Source: Tatumella citrea (lineage in GTDB: Bacteria > Pseudomonadota > Gammaproteobacteria > Enterobacterales > Enterobacteriaceae). Taken from it: a stretch of DNA of 64,000 nt. Positions within the stretch are counted from its first letter, which is position 1. The number at the start of each line of letters is the position of its first letter. A model generated the notes under the pieces. It searched no databases. It was not told where the DNA came from and saw nothing but the letters and a program-made list of their open reading frames with translations. Positions 48,592 through 58,942 of this stretch are shown in pieces. Position numbers and translations under genes: made by a program. The stretch spans positions 1,798,001 through 1,862,000 of the forward strand of contig NZ_CP015579.1 in the NCBI RefSeq assembly GCF_002163585.1. The letters run 5' to 3'.

Positions 48592-48828
48592 TTATCCCAG
48601 ACTGAGCAGGCCAAATGAGGCAACAACGCACAGAATAAACAGTGACAGGTCCATCAGGGTCGGATGCCAGAAAACCCCTGAGTACATCCTTGTCCGAATC
48701 AACGGATGAATCACCAACCACAGAAAAAAACCCAGCAACACGGGCTTAAACATTGGCGGGAAGAAAAGTGAATCGCCGAACACCAGCTCGGTCAGTGAGG
48801 ATAACGGGGGATGGTTACTTATATCCAT
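48592..48828 (-). CDS. ydhI: YdhI, DUF1656 membrane protein
   Basis: 78 residues from the ATG at 48828 (E. coli YdhI 78). AAGGA lies nine bases upstream of this ATG but directly against the ATG at 48837, which decides the start. Two membrane helices (about 27-43 and 55-75) and the DUF1656 pattern SLFFPPMFKPVLLGFFLWLV are visible. It is the small partner found with AaeA/AaeB-like pumps. First gene of ydhIJK, divergent from slyA. Confidence 0.9.
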   Translation of the reverse strand: MDISNHPPLSSLTELVFGDSLFFPPMFKPVLLGFFLWLVIHPLIRTRMYSGVFWHPTLMDLSLFILCVVASFGLLSLG

Positions 48829-48971
48829 GTCCGGCATTCCTTGTCAGTAATATCCACAGTGAGAATTATGAAAATGATTTCTGCATCAGGCATTTGTATT
48901 TACTGCCTGAAAGCCGCAAAATAGTGTAAGATCGACAATGATGCTTAGCAAGCTAATTATAAGGAGGTTAT

Positions 48972-49409
48972 ATGGAATCTTCATTAGGCACCGATCTTGC
49001 CAGGTTGGTGCGTATGTGGCGGGCAGTCATTGATAACAGACTGAAACCCCTTGGCCTGACCCAGACTCTTTGGGTGACACTACACAATATACATCAGTTA
49101 CCTCCGGAACAGTCGCAGATTCAGTTGGCTAAAGCGATAGGTATCGAACAGCCTTCGCTGGTCAGAACACTTGATCAGCTGGAACATAAGGGGCTTATCA
49201 GCAGGATCCCGTGCGCAGATGATCGGCGTGCAAAACGCATCACTCTGACAGATGCCGCGGCACCGGTCATTTCTGAGCTGGAAGGTGTTATTGACCGTAG
49301 TCGTGAAGATATTCTTAGCGGTTTGTCCGCAGAAGAAATCGGCACACTGATAAAGCTTATCAGCAGGCTGGAAAAAAACATTGTCGAACTGCAAGGAAAA
49401 GAGAGTTAG
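48972..49409 (+). CDS. slyA: MarR-family regulator SlyA
   Basis: 145 residues, winged-helix MarR fold: [29 protein letters not shown], the recognition helix region [19 protein letters not shown] and the wing [10 protein letters not shown]. SlyA binds DNA as a dimer, counteracting H-NS silencing, and controls envelope and stress genes. The ATG follows AAGGAGG. Divergent to ydhI. Confidence 0.96.
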   Translation: MESSLGTDLARLVRMWRAVIDNRLKPLGLTQTLWVTLHNIHQLPPEQSQIQLAKAIGIEQPSLVRTLDQLEHKGLISRIPCADDRRAKRITLTDAAAPVISELEGVIDRSREDILSGLSAEEIGTLIKLISRLEKNIVELQGKES

Positions 49410-49464
49410 CCGGGAGTTTACTGGCTGGTTTTAGGGGTTGAATGAACACAGTATTATAAATAAT

Positions 49465-49492
49465 AAAAAACCCGTCTCAGGACGGGTTTTTT
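49465..49492. terminator. Bidirectional slyA/slyB terminator
   Basis: AAAAAACCCGTC-TCAG-GACGGGTTTTTT serves both convergent genes. Confidence 0.9.
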
Positions 49493-49507
49493 ATACTGAG
49501 AGGATGA

Positions 49508-49975
49508 TCAGCGTGGAGAAACGGTCACCTGGCTGCCATTGCTGGCGATGGCAACGCGCATACCTACAGAATAACGGGTAGCAGCTTGTTTCTGGACCAC
49601 TAAAATAGTGTTGCCGTCATCTTTACGGATTTCCAGCTCAACACCCTGTGAGGTGTTCAGGCCGCTCTGAACCTGTTGTCCGGCCAGACCACCCAGTACT
49701 GCACCACCGGCAGTTGCCAGGCTACGACCCGCACCACCACCGACAGTATTTCCGAGGAAACCACCGAGTACAGCACCACCAATGGCACCAACAACGTTAC
49801 TGTTATCGTCGCCCTGGATTTTAACCGCACGAACAGAAACCAGTGTCCCGTAAGAAACGCTCTGGATTTGTTTGGCTTCGCTGGCGCTGTATGTATCGCC
49901 CGACAGATCGTTATTGTTAACACATCCGGTCAGTGCCAGCGCGATTGCTGCGACAGCAGTTAAACGTTTAATCAT
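49508..49975 (-). CDS. slyB: SlyB outer-membrane lipoprotein
   Basis: 155 residues (E. coli 155). The lipobox is LTGC (Cys18) and the middle is a long glycine zipper (about 63-105) with a C-terminal SH3-like part. SlyB stabilises the outer membrane and is PhoPQ-regulated in E. coli. On the minus strand a TATAAT -10 (50039-50034) has a poor -35, suggesting activation, but no clear PhoP box was found. Confidence 0.96.
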   Translation of the reverse strand: MIKRLTAVAAIALALTGCVNNNDLSGDTYSASEAKQIQSVSYGTLVSVRAVKIQGDDNSNVVGAIGGAVLGGFLGNTVGGGAGRSLATAGGAVLGGLAGQQVQSGLNTSQGVELEIRKDDGNTILVVQKQAATRYSVGMRVAIASNGSQVTVSPR

Positions 49976-50230
49976 CAGAAACTCCTTTCAAAAACCGGCG
50001 CAATGTGCGCACTCTTGACAACGTTATCATCCTATTATAAAGCAATTTGTGCATATTGAGGCGATTTTTGCAAACACCTAAGCGCCATTGTGGGACTACA
50101 GTAATAAACGATAATTCAATCAGCCATAAAATGTATTCATTTAATTGATGATCAATTGTTATCCTATTCATAGTATTAGCCACTTAAGCAGACTACTGAC
50201 AGTCTGCGAAGCCGCAAAATTGAGGTCAAT

Positions 50231-51352
50231 ATGAAGTCGGGACGCTATATCGGAGTGATGTCAGGCACCAGCCTTGACGGGGTGGATGTGGTACTGGCTG
50301 CCATAGATGAACATATCGTGGCGCAGCAAGCCAGCTATTGCCATCCGATGCCACTCGACATCCGACAGCAAATACTGGATGTGTGTCAGGGACAGCCAGT
50401 GACGTTGTCACAACTGGGCCGCCTTGACTCACGACTGGGTCGCTTGTTTAGTGAGGCTATAGAAACCCTGATGCGCAGGGAGTCACTGACTGCCCGGGAC
50501 ATTGTCGGGATTGGCTGCCACGGGCAAACGGTCTGGCATGAACCGGACAGTGATGCACCGTTCAGTATGCAACTGGGTGATAATAACCAGATTGCTGCCC
50601 GCACCGGGGTGACCGTGGTCGGTGATTTCCGTCGTCGTGATATGGCTCTGGGCGGACAAGGGGCTCCTTTGGTCCCGGCGTTTCACCGTGCCATTCTGAT
50701 GCATCCGGGAGAGCGGCGGATAGTCCTGAATATTGGTGGTATCGCCAATTTATCCCTGCTGTTTCCAGGTCAGACAATACGTGGGTTTGATACCGGGCCG
50801 GGAAATATTCTGATGGATGCCTGGGTGTGGCGCAACCGGCAGCAACGTTTTGACAGAGACGGGCGCTGGGCCCGAAGCGGGCAGGTGATTCCGGTGCTGT
50901 TGAAGCAGATGCTGGATGACCCCTGGTTTGCACTACCGACCCCGAAAAGTACCGGGCGTGAATATTTTAATCTCTCCTGGATAGAAAAACAGCTAATGCA
51001 GTTTCCGGGTCTGGCAGCACAGGATATTCAGGCGACATTATTGGAACTTACTGCAGTCAGTATCGTTCAGCAAATCCAGCTTAACGGCAACTGTGACCGT
51101 TTGCTGGTGTGTGGCGGCGGTAATCATAATGTTGAATTAATGCAGCGTATCTCGGCTTTATTGCCGGGTACCGAAGTGGGTAAAACCGACGATGTCGGTA
51201 TCAGTAGCGACGATATGGAAGCGCTGGCCTTTGCCTGGCTGGCATTCCGCACGTTGTCCGGATTACCAGGCAACTTACCGGCGGTTACCGGAGCCCGTGA
51301 TTTCACTACACTGGGAGCCATTTTCCCTGCGAATCTGGCAGCCAGTAAGTAG
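50231..51352 (+). CDS. anmK: Anhydro-N-acetylmuramic acid kinase
   Basis: 373 residues (E. coli 369). The N-terminal [15 protein letters not shown]-binding [12 protein letters not shown] and CGGGNHN blocks are present. It opens and phosphorylates anhydroMurNAc to MurNAc-6-phosphate in murein recycling. It is divergent from slyB and followed by pdxH after 85 bp. Confidence 0.96.
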   Translation: MKSGRYIGVMSGTSLDGVDVVLAAIDEHIVAQQASYCHPMPLDIRQQILDVCQGQPVTLSQLGRLDSRLGRLFSEAIETLMRRESLTARDIVGIGCHGQTVWHEPDSDAPFSMQLGDNNQIAARTGVTVVGDFRRRDMALGGQGAPLVPAFHRAILMHPGERRIVLNIGGIANLSLLFPGQTIRGFDTGPGNILMDAWVWRNRQQRFDRDGRWARSGQVIPVLLKQMLDDPWFALPTPKSTGREYFNLSWIEKQLMQFPGLAAQDIQATLLELTAVSIVQQIQLNGNCDRLLVCGGGNHNVELMQRISALLPGTEVGKTDDVGISSDDMEALAFAWLAFRTLSGLPGNLPAVTGARDFTTLGAIFPANLAASK

Positions 51353-51437
51353 TCAGGCCCGTAGTCGCAATAACCTGAATAACAGGGCGGCGACGGTCAT
51401 CAGTAGTATAGATTGTATAGTTAATGAGTCTGAAAAA

Positions 51438-52097
51438 ATGGCGAATGAGAATGATCTTTTACAAAATATAGCTGATCTGCGGCGGGAGTATACCCAGGGT
51501 GGACTGAGGCGCAAGGATTTACCGGAACATCCTATGGCGTTGTTCGGTCAGTGGCTGAATCAGGCCTGCGAAGCCAGGTTACCTGATCCGACAGCGATGT
51601 GCGTCGCTACGGTCGATGAACAGGGACAGCCATATCAGCGGATTGTATTGCTGAAACAATACGACGATAACAGCATGATTTTTTATACCAACCTTGGCAG
51701 TCGCAAGGCTCAGCATCTGGCCCACAATCCTAAAATCTCGCTGCATTTTCCGTGGCATATGCTGGAGCGGCAGGTAATGGTGCTGGGAGAAGCCGAAAAA
51801 CTCAGTCCGGGTGAGGTGATTAAATATTTTCACAGCCGTCCGCGTGACAGTCAGATAGGGGCCTGGGTTTCTAAGCAGTCGAGCCGGATTTCAGCCCGCG
51901 GTATTCTGGAGGGTAAATTCCTCGAAATCAGCCAGAAATTTATGCGCGGTGAAGTTCCGTTGCCTGATTTTTGGGGCGGCTATCGGGTCAGATTCCATAC
52001 TATGGAATTCTGGCAGGGTGGTGCCCGGCGTCTGCATGATCGTTTTATTTACCAGTTAGAAGATAACTGCTGGAAAATTGATCGTCTGGCACCCTGA
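51438..52097 (+). CDS. pdxH: Pyridoxine 5'-phosphate oxidase
   Basis: 219 residues from the ATG at 51438 ([12 protein letters not shown]. coli PdxH 218). The long open frame upstream is not conserved. It is an FMN split-barrel enzyme with [51 protein letters not shown] and the C-terminal RLHDRF.Y. It makes pyridoxal 5'-phosphate. Lies with tyrS and pdxY, as in E. coli. Confidence 0.97.
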   Translation: MANENDLLQNIADLRREYTQGGLRRKDLPEHPMALFGQWLNQACEARLPDPTAMCVATVDEQGQPYQRIVLLKQYDDNSMIFYTNLGSRKAQHLAHNPKISLHFPWHMLERQVMVLGEAEKLSPGEVIKYFHSRPRDSQIGAWVSKQSSRISARGILEGKFLEISQKFMRGEVPLPDFWGGYRVRFHTMEFWQGGARRLHDRFIYQLEDNCWKIDRLAP

Positions 52098-52228
52098 TTT
52101 TGTGAAATAAGCTGTTTCTCTACTGGAACAGTTGGCCCGTGCGTTTTATTCTATGCACCTTATTTTTTCGCCGTTGGCGAAAAGCTGTGTACCAGCGAAG
52201 GTGCAGTCTGTTCAATTTGGAGTCGTTA

Positions 52229-53503
52229 ATGACCAGCAGTAACCTGATACAACAATTGCAGGAAAGGGGCCTGATCGCCCAGGTAACGGATGAAGATGCG
52301 TTATCAGAGCGACTGGCCAAAGGTCCCGTTGCACTGTATTGCGGCTTTGATCCTACCGCAGACAGCCTCCATCTGGGCCATCTGGTACCGTTACTTTGCC
52401 TGAAACGTTTTCAGGATGCTGGCCATAAACCAGTTGCACTGGTCGGCGGTGCCACAGGCTTAATCGGTGACCCGAGTTTTAAAGCCAGTGAGCGTAAGCT
52501 TAATACTTCCGAAACTGTCGGTGAGTGGGTGGAAAAAATTCGTCATCAGGTGTCCCCGTTCCTGAACTTTGACTGCGGTGCTAACAGCGCAGTTGCGGCG
52601 AATAACTACGACTGGTTTGGCAGCATGAATGTGCTCACCTTCCTGCGGGATATAGGTAAGCACTTCTCGGTTAATCAGATGATCAACAAAGAAGCCGTCA
52701 AACAACGTCTGAACCGTGATGACCAGGGAATTTCGTTCACCGAATTTTCCTATAACCTGTTACAGGGTTATGATTTTGCCTGTCTGAACAAATTACATGA
52801 TGTTTGTCTGCAAATTGGTGGCTCTGACCAGTGGGGAAATATTACCTCTGGTATCGATTTGACCCGCCGTTTGCATCAGAACCAGGTCTTTGGTCTGACA
52901 GTACCGTTAATCACCAAGTCGGATGGCACCAAATTCGGTAAAACCGAAGGTGGAGCAGTGTGGCTGGATGCGAAGAAAACCAGCCCGTATAAATTTTATC
53001 AGTTCTGGATTAACACCGCGGACGCAGATGTTTATCGCTTCCTGAAGTTTTTCACCTTTATGAGTATTGATGAGATCAATGCGCTACAGGAAGAAGACCA
53101 GCAGAGTGGTAAAGCTCCACGTGCTCAGTATGTGTTGGCCGAACAGGTAACACAGCTGGTGCATGGTGAAGAAGGTCTGGCTGCTGCAAGACGTATCACA
53201 GAAAGCCTGTTCTCAGGTGCACTGAGTTCACTGACTGAAGAAGATTTCGCTCAGTTGGCGCAGGATGGTATGCCGGCAGTCACTCTTTCACAAGGGGATG
53301 ATCTGCAACAAGCTCTGGTTGCTGCAGAACTGGTACCTTCCCGTGGTCAGGCTCGTACTTTAATCTCTTCAAATGCAGTAGCGATAAATGGCGAAAAACA
53401 GTTCGATGCTGAATATCATTTCAGTGATGCGGATAAGCTGTTCGGTCGTTACACCGTGTTGCGTCGGGGTAAAAAACATTACTGCCTGATTAACTGGCAA
53501 TAA
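52229..53503 (+). CDS. tyrS: Tyrosyl-tRNA synthetase
   Basis: 424 residues from the ATG at 52229, equal to E. coli TyrS; 30 upstream codons of open frame are not conserved. Class I motifs are HLGH (48-51) and KFGKT, with the C-terminal S4-like RNA-binding domain ([19 protein letters not shown]). It charges tRNA-Tyr. Confidence 0.98.
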   Translation: MTSSNLIQQLQERGLIAQVTDEDALSERLAKGPVALYCGFDPTADSLHLGHLVPLLCLKRFQDAGHKPVALVGGATGLIGDPSFKASERKLNTSETVGEWVEKIRHQVSPFLNFDCGANSAVAANNYDWFGSMNVLTFLRDIGKHFSVNQMINKEAVKQRLNRDDQGISFTEFSYNLLQGYDFACLNKLHDVCLQIGGSDQWGNITSGIDLTRRLHQNQVFGLTVPLITKSDGTKFGKTEGGAVWLDAKKTSPYKFYQFWINTADADVYRFLKFFTFMSIDEINALQEEDQQSGKAPRAQYVLAEQVTQLVHGEEGLAAARRITESLFSGALSSLTEEDFAQLAQDGMPAVTLSQGDDLQQALVAAELVPSRGQARTLISSNAVAINGEKQFDAEYHFSDADKLFGRYTVLRRGKKHYCLINWQ

Positions 53504-53513
53504 ACAACAGATG

Positions 53514-53540
53514 AAAAGGCCGGTCTCCGGCCTTTTTTTT
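53514..53540 (+). terminator. tyrS terminator
   Basis: AAAAGGCCGG-TCT-CCGGCCTTTTTTTT, 11 bp after tyrS and upstream of pdxY, which must therefore have its own promoter or read-through. Confidence 0.9.
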
Positions 53541-53572
53541 AGGTCAAATTACAGCAAAGACGTCGTTCAATA

Positions 53573-54436
53573 ATGAAAAATATTCTCGCAATTCAATCCC
53601 ATGTCGTTTACGGACATGCAGGTAACGCTGCCGCAGAATTTCCGATGCGGCGAATGGGGGCTAATGTCTGGCCTCTTAATACCGTCCAGTTTTCTAACCA
53701 TACCCAGTACGGGCACTGGACCGGCACTGTTATGCCGGCATCTCACCTGACCGATATCGTCAAAGGTATTGCAGAAATTGATCGGCTGAAAACCTGTGAT
53801 GCAGTACTGAGCGGTTATCTGGGATCTGCGGAGCAGGGTGAGAAAATACTCGAAATCGTCCGTCAGGTGAAGGAAGCCAATCCAAAGGCCTGGTATTTTT
53901 GTGATCCGGTGATGGGACATCCGGAAAAAGGTTGTATCGTTGCTCCGGGCGTCGCGGAATTCCATTGCCGTCTGGCACTGCCTGCCAGCGATATCATTGC
54001 CCCAAATTTGCTGGAACTGGAAATGCTCAGTGAACGCCAGTTGAGCAATATCGATGAATGTGTCGATGCCAGTCGTCAGTTGATTGCCCGCGGGCCACGC
54101 ATTGTTCTGGTTAAGCATCTCTCCCGGGCAGGCAGGCGCAGTGATCAGTTCGAAATGTTGCTGGTGACTGCCACAGAAGCCTGGCATATCAGTCGTCCGT
54201 TGGTCGATTTTGGTGTCCGTCAGCCGGTGGGCGTGGGTGATTTAACCAGCGGGTTGCTGCTGGTGGACCTGCTGCACGGAAAATCACTTCAGGATGCTCT
54301 TGAGCATGTGACTGCGGCAGTCTATGAAGTGATGATTAAAACTCATGAAATGGGTGAATACGAGCTACAACTGGTGGCCGCTCAGGATCAGATTGCTCGT
54401 CCTGAGCATCACTTTGTCGCTGAACGACTCAGTTAA
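53573..54436 (+). CDS. pdxY: Pyridoxal kinase PdxY
   Basis: 287 residues, the E. coli length. It is a ribokinase-fold enzyme ([46 protein letters not shown], and the active-site loop [11 protein letters not shown] with the catalytic Asp). It salvages pyridoxal to PLP. Confidence 0.97.
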   Translation: MKNILAIQSHVVYGHAGNAAAEFPMRRMGANVWPLNTVQFSNHTQYGHWTGTVMPASHLTDIVKGIAEIDRLKTCDAVLSGYLGSAEQGEKILEIVRQVKEANPKAWYFCDPVMGHPEKGCIVAPGVAEFHCRLALPASDIIAPNLLELEMLSERQLSNIDECVDASRQLIARGPRIVLVKHLSRAGRRSDQFEMLLVTATEAWHISRPLVDFGVRQPVGVGDLTSGLLLVDLLHGKSLQDALEHVTAAVYEVMIKTHEMGEYELQLVAAQDQIARPEHHFVAERLS

Positions 54437-54451
54437 GCGACCTTAATCGCC

Positions 54452-54484
54452 GGGCAGTTGCCTCAGTGAGGCTCTGTCCGGCAA
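54452..54484. other. Nested hairpin after pdxY
   Basis: GCCGGGCAG/CTGTCCGGC encloses GCCTC-AGT-GAGGC. A strong stable structure but without a T-tract; possibly a Rho-assisted or protein-protected 3' end of pdxY mRNA. Confidence 0.5.
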
Positions 54485-54981
54485 CGAAAAATCTACTGCC
54501 ACTGCTTTTCACTTCACTTCACTTCCTGCAATCCACATTAATAATTTTATCAGTCAAATTGCCAGCGTCCATTAATAACTATTATTCATCGTTCTATGAA
54601 TAGCAATGCCGTAAAAAATAAATATTAATAACAATCACCAGGTATTTACTTACATATTGTCATCGAACCCGATTGATTATTATTCTCATTATTCGAAATT
54701 AAATAGGTGATTATTGGTTGTTTATAAATCAGTTAAATTTAAATTCAGCACCCCTAAAATGATCTTGTTAATTAATGACTAAATGTAATTCAATGTTATT
54801 AACAATAAAATAACGTATCATTAATATGTAAGATATTGATTTTGGTGAAGTAATTAATTTGTTATTAAAATTCACTGCCTGGTTACTTTATTTAAACATA
54901 CTCGTATAATGCCCCACTTCTTGGGCGGGTATTGGTTTGTTTATATATTCGTCTTTTTCAGATATCCAGGAGAAATATAGA
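54485..54981. other. AT-rich intergenic region before the gluconate dehydrogenase operon
   Basis: About 500 AT-rich bases, presumably holding the operon promoter. It contains a short tandem CACTT x3 (54510-54525). No gene or convincing regulator site was found. E. coli has gstA between pdxY and dtpA; none is present here. Confidence 0.45.
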
Positions 54982-55701
54982 GTGAAGCGCAGGCGTTTTT
55001 TGGCTTCTCTCGGAGTATTGCTTATCAGCACTGCTCTGAAAGTTAAAGCAAAGATTATTTCCGGCGGTATGCCGTGGGTCGTGCATGCTGTTAAGCCACC
55101 GCAACCAGTAGTCGCGGGGGAATGGCAGTTTTTTACACCAGAAGAAGTGGCGATAATTGAAGCTATTGCTGACCGGATAATCCCTCAGGATGAACTGAGT
55201 ATTGGCGGAAAAGAAGCGGGTTGCGCATTATTTCTCGACCGCCAGTTAGCGGGAGATTACGGCAAAGCAGTCAGTATATATCGTCTTGGACCGTTTATTC
55301 AGAATGGTTTACCGGAGGCGGGCCCGCAATATAAAGATGTCCCTGCAGAACGTTACCGGTTGGGTCTGGCGTCAGTAAATGAAATCAGCCAGGCCAAATA
55401 CAATGGTAAAAAGTTCAATGAAATCAGTGAAGAACAACAGGATGATTTACTGGGTAAAATCGAATCGGGAGTATTACCACTCACCGGAGTCGACGGTAAG
55501 TTATTTTTTGATCAGTTGGTCATAAATATGCGTGAAGGATTTTTTGCCGATCCATTATATGGCGGAAATAAAGATATGGCTGGCTGGAAAATGCTCGGTT
55601 TTCCCGGCGCGCAATATGATTTCCGTGATGTGATTGATAAACGAGGCGAAGAATTGAATATCAAGCCGGTCAGCATGGTAACTAACAACGATCAATCTTA
55701 A
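54982..55701 (+). CDS. Gluconate 2-dehydrogenase gamma (small) subunit, Tat substrate
   Basis: 239 residues read from the GTG at 54982, nine bases after AGGAG; earlier in-frame starts would push the signal inward. The N-terminus MKRRRFLASLGVLLISTALKV is a twin-arginine signal (RRRFLAS). The rest is a gluconate_2-dh3 domain with FFTPEEVAIIEAIADRIIPQDE and REGFFADPLYGGNKDMAGWKMLGFPG. This small subunit escorts the FAD subunit through Tat. First gene of a three-gene operon; 38 bp before the large subunit. Confidence 0.9.
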   Translation: MKRRRFLASLGVLLISTALKVKAKIISGGMPWVVHAVKPPQPVVAGEWQFFTPEEVAIIEAIADRIIPQDELSIGGKEAGCALFLDRQLAGDYGKAVSIYRLGPFIQNGLPEAGPQYKDVPAERYRLGLASVNEISQAKYNGKKFNEISEEQQDDLLGKIESGVLPLTGVDGKLFFDQLVINMREGFFADPLYGGNKDMAGWKMLGFPGAQYDFRDVIDKRGEELNIKPVSMVTNNDQS

Positions 55702-55739
55702 TACCAGACCGCAGTACGCACTATTTATTGGAGATAATT

Positions 55740-57512
55740 ATGAGCAAAATCAGGCCAAAGGCCGACGCAGTGATTGTGGGCCTGGGATGGGCAGGATCGT
55801 TAATGGCAAATGAACTGACCCAGGCCGGGTTAAATGTTGTTGCCATTGAAAGGGGGTCATGGCGTGACACCAGTACCGATTTCCCAACCTCAATTGATAC
55901 TGACGAATTACGTTTCGTCAGCCGCAGAGCAATAATGCAGCCCACTGCTGTAGAAACTATGACCTTCAGGAATAATCCTCTGCAGCAGGCTCTTCCACTG
56001 CGTGAGTTTAATACCTATCAGTTTGGTATGAATGTCGGCGGTGCCGGTACACACTGGAACGCCATGACATGGCGCTTTTTACCTAATGACTTCCAGACAT
56101 ACACCAATACTGTTGAACGTTACGGTAAAAACAAATTCCTGGAAGGGATGCAGGTTCAGGACTGGGGCGTGACCTATGATGACCTTGAACCTTTTTATGA
56201 TAAATTTGAGCGCTTTGCAGGAACTTCAGGAAAAGCCGGAAATATTAAAGGCGAAAAAATCGACGGCGGAAATGTATTTGAAGGACCGCGCAGCAGGGAC
56301 TATCCGTTGCCACCACTGAAACGCACTCAGTTATCGATGATATTTGACAAAGCGACCCGCGAAATGGGGCTACACCCGTTTGCGGTACCTGCCGGAAATA
56401 CTTCAGGGGCTTATACCAATACTCTGGGCATTAATATGGCCCCTTGTACTTATTGTGGGTTCTGTGAATTTTTCGGTTGTGGTAACTGGTCGAAAAGTAG
56501 TCCGAACGCCTGTATTTTGCCAGCAGTGATGCAACGCAGTAATTTCTCAGTGATCACCGAGTCGGAAGTGTTACGGGTGAATAAAGCGGCAGACGGCAAG
56601 ACCGCCACCGGTGTCACTTTTATCGGAAGCGATGGTGTTGAGTGGGAACAACCTGCCGATATCGTGATCATTTCTGCCTACCAGTTTGATAATGTCCGTC
56701 TGATGTTACTGTCAGGAATTGGCGAGCCTTATAACTATAAAACCGGCACTGGTGTGGTTGGCCGTAATTACGCTTATCAGACTATCTCTGGTGCAGGTGT
56801 ATTCTTTGAAAATGAAAATCTGAATCCATTTATTGGTGCTGGTGCACTGGCTCAGGCAGTGGATGATTACAACAGCGATAACTTCGATCACTCAAACCTG
56901 GACTTTATCGGAGGCGGTGTGGCCCTGGTTCACTCCAGCAATGGTCGCCCGATTGCATTATCCGGTGCGGTGCCTCCGGGAACACCAAAATGGGGTTCTA
57001 AATGGAAGCAGGCTGCTCAGCAGAGTTACCAGAATTACAACTCCGTCTATGTGATGGGCAACAGCTATCCACATCGTGATGTTTTCCTCGATCTCGACCC
57101 CGAATATAAAGACCGCCACGGACAACCGCTGCTCCGGGTTACCTTCGACTGGATCGAAAATGATAAGCGCTCAGGCCACTTTATGGCCGATCGCTCGGTA
57201 GAAATTGGCCATGCGATGGGAGCAAAAACCGTAGTACGTCAGGAACCTACGGCCCGTAATTTCTCGCCAATGGACAATCTTTCTTCGCATACCACCGGAG
57301 GCGCCTGCATGGGAGATGATCCTAAGACCAGTGCGGTTAACCGTTACCTCCAAAGCTGGGATGTGCATAACGTTTTTGTCTGTGGTGCCTCTGCTTTCGC
57401 GAATAATGGCGGTTACAACCCAACCGGTACCGTAGGCGCGTTAACTTTATGGGCTGCTGAAGCCATCAAAAATCAGTACCTCAAATCTCCCGGCCCGCTG
57501 GTGAGGATCTGA
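55740..57512 (+). CDS. Gluconate 2-dehydrogenase FAD (large) subunit
   Basis: 590 residues, a GMC-type flavoprotein. The dinucleotide-binding GLGWAGS is at 14-20, with the MNVGGAGTHWNAMTWR block, an internal CTYCGFCEFFGCGNW cysteine cluster, and the C-terminal SSHTTGGACMGDDPKTSAVNRYLQSWDVHNVFVCGASAF with the catalytic region. It oxidises D-gluconate to 2-keto-D-gluconate on the periplasmic face and passes electrons to the cytochrome subunit. It has no signal peptide, so it must be carried out by the Tat-signalled small subunit. Confidence 0.93.
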   Translation: MSKIRPKADAVIVGLGWAGSLMANELTQAGLNVVAIERGSWRDTSTDFPTSIDTDELRFVSRRAIMQPTAVETMTFRNNPLQQALPLREFNTYQFGMNVGGAGTHWNAMTWRFLPNDFQTYTNTVERYGKNKFLEGMQVQDWGVTYDDLEPFYDKFERFAGTSGKAGNIKGEKIDGGNVFEGPRSRDYPLPPLKRTQLSMIFDKATREMGLHPFAVPAGNTSGAYTNTLGINMAPCTYCGFCEFFGCGNWSKSSPNACILPAVMQRSNFSVITESEVLRVNKAADGKTATGVTFIGSDGVEWEQPADIVIISAYQFDNVRLMLLSGIGEPYNYKTGTGVVGRNYAYQTISGAGVFFENENLNPFIGAGALAQAVDDYNSDNFDHSNLDFIGGGVALVHSSNGRPIALSGAVPPGTPKWGSKWKQAAQQSYQNYNSVYVMGNSYPHRDVFLDLDPEYKDRHGQPLLRVTFDWIENDKRSGHFMADRSVEIGHAMGAKTVVRQEPTARNFSPMDNLSSHTTGGACMGDDPKTSAVNRYLQSWDVHNVFVCGASAFANNGGYNPTGTVGALTLWAAEAIKNQYLKSPGPLVRI

Positions 57513-57514
57513 CC

Positions 57515-58825
57515 ATGACGATTAAAAAATATATTGCTTCAGTTGTCGGAGTGGCTGTAGTGGCCGGACTCGGATTCACTGGCTGGAAATGCTGGCATAA
57601 CGCTCATCAGGATCACAGTTTTGTAGCCCCTGCATCTGCCGGGGATACCGGCAGCACGGCGATTGCACGTGGTAAATATCTGGCCACGGCCGGGGATTGT
57701 GTTGCCTGTCACACTGCGCCTGGCGGTAAGCCTTATGCGGGTGGACTGGGACTCAATACGCCGTTTGGTACCATCTATGCGACCAATATCACCCCGGATA
57801 AAGAGACCGGAATTGGCGGCTGGACTGATCAGCAGTTTATGAACGCTGTTCGTAACGGTAAAGGTGCTAACGGTGAGAATCTCTATCCGGCAATGCCTTA
57901 TAATGTTTATGCTCAGGTCAGCGATCAGGATCTGAAAGATATTAAAGCCTATCTGGACAGCGTACCGGCAGTACATTACACCGGACCAAAAACAGATTTA
58001 CCATTTCCGTATAATATCCGGCTGATGATGATGGGCTGGAACCTGCTGTTCCTGAATACCGCAGCGTTCAAAGCTGACCCTGCACAATCTGCCCAGTGGA
58101 ACCGTGGCGCTTACTTAGTTGAAGGGCTCGGGCATTGTACTTCCTGTCACACACCAAAGAATATGCTGGGTGCGGATAAAATGGGGGTTCATCTGCAAGG
58201 TGGTGAGCTGGAAGGGTGGCTGGCTCCGGAAATTACCGGCAACACGCGTCAGGGAATCGGTGGCTGGAGTGATGATGAATTAGTGCATTACCTGAAAACC
58301 GGAGCAAACGATAAAACGGTTGCTGCAGGTCCAATGGCTGAAGCGGTTCATAATTCACTGCAACATTTGAACGATCAGGACTTAACGGCAATGGCAACTT
58401 ACCTGAAAAGCTTGCCAGGCAGTGAAGACAAATCAGTTGCTCTGAGTGGAATGGATGATGTGATGGCCCGCGGACAGAGTATTTATCAGGCGAACTGCTC
58501 TGCCTGCCATCAGTCGGATGGTGCTGGTGTCCGGGATATGGTGCCGGCGTTAAGGGGTAACAACGGGCTACAGGCATTTGAACCGACCAACGTGTTGCAT
58601 GTACTGATGATTGGGGCACAGGGCGCAGCCACCGCCAGCAATCCTACCAGCGCGGCGATGCCAGAGTTTGGCTGGAAACTGACTGACCAGCAAATGGCAG
58701 ATGTCAGTACTTATGTCCGTAACAGTTGGGGAAATAAGGCGCCAGCTGTCACCGCATCACAGGCGGCGGCTGCACGGAAACTGCTGTCAGGTTCACCGGC
58801 ATTGCATAATCCAGCGGCAAACTGA
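57515..58825 (+). CDS. Gluconate 2-dehydrogenase cytochrome c subunit
   Basis: 436 residues. An N-terminal membrane anchor or signal (about 7-25) and three c-type haem sites: CVACH (62-66), CTSCH (209-213) and CSACH (329-333), each followed by a Met-ligand-containing domain. Such triple-haem subunits anchor the dehydrogenase and deliver electrons to ubiquinone. It starts two bases after the large subunit, so it is co-translated. It could also partner a related alcohol or sorbitol dehydrogenase, but the adjacent GMC and Tat subunits argue for gluconate. Confidence 0.92.
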   Translation: MTIKKYIASVVGVAVVAGLGFTGWKCWHNAHQDHSFVAPASAGDTGSTAIARGKYLATAGDCVACHTAPGGKPYAGGLGLNTPFGTIYATNITPDKETGIGGWTDQQFMNAVRNGKGANGENLYPAMPYNVYAQVSDQDLKDIKAYLDSVPAVHYTGPKTDLPFPYNIRLMMMGWNLLFLNTAAFKADPAQSAQWNRGAYLVEGLGHCTSCHTPKNMLGADKMGVHLQGGELEGWLAPEITGNTRQGIGGWSDDELVHYLKTGANDKTVAAGPMAEAVHNSLQHLNDQDLTAMATYLKSLPGSEDKSVALSGMDDVMARGQSIYQANCSACHQSDGAGVRDMVPALRGNNGLQAFEPTNVLHVLMIGAQGAATASNPTSAAMPEFGWKLTDQQMADVSTYVRNSWGNKAPAVTASQAAAARKLLSGSPALHNPAAN

Positions 58826-58861
58826 TGATCGTGAAATAACAACGCTCTGTCAGATGAAATC

Positions 58862-58897
58862 ACGGGTTTATACCTTCTGGTATAAACCCGTTTTTTA
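58862..58897 (+). terminator. Terminator of the gluconate dehydrogenase operon
   Basis: ACGGGTTTATACC-TTCT-GGTATAAACCCGT then T6, a perfect 13-bp stem 36 bp after the cytochrome gene. Confidence 0.9.
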
Positions 58898-58942
58898 TAA
58901 AAGCTTTGACGCTAACACGGGCTGATTTCCCTGAGCCTGTGA

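Noticed and set aside
49981..50110. PhoP box upstream of slyB
   Set aside because: Expected from E. coli regulation, but no GTTTA direct repeat with correct spacing was found.
53567..54187. 206-aa open frame on the minus strand inside pdxY
   Set aside because: Lies wholly opposite a conserved gene of exact expected length; no independent evidence.
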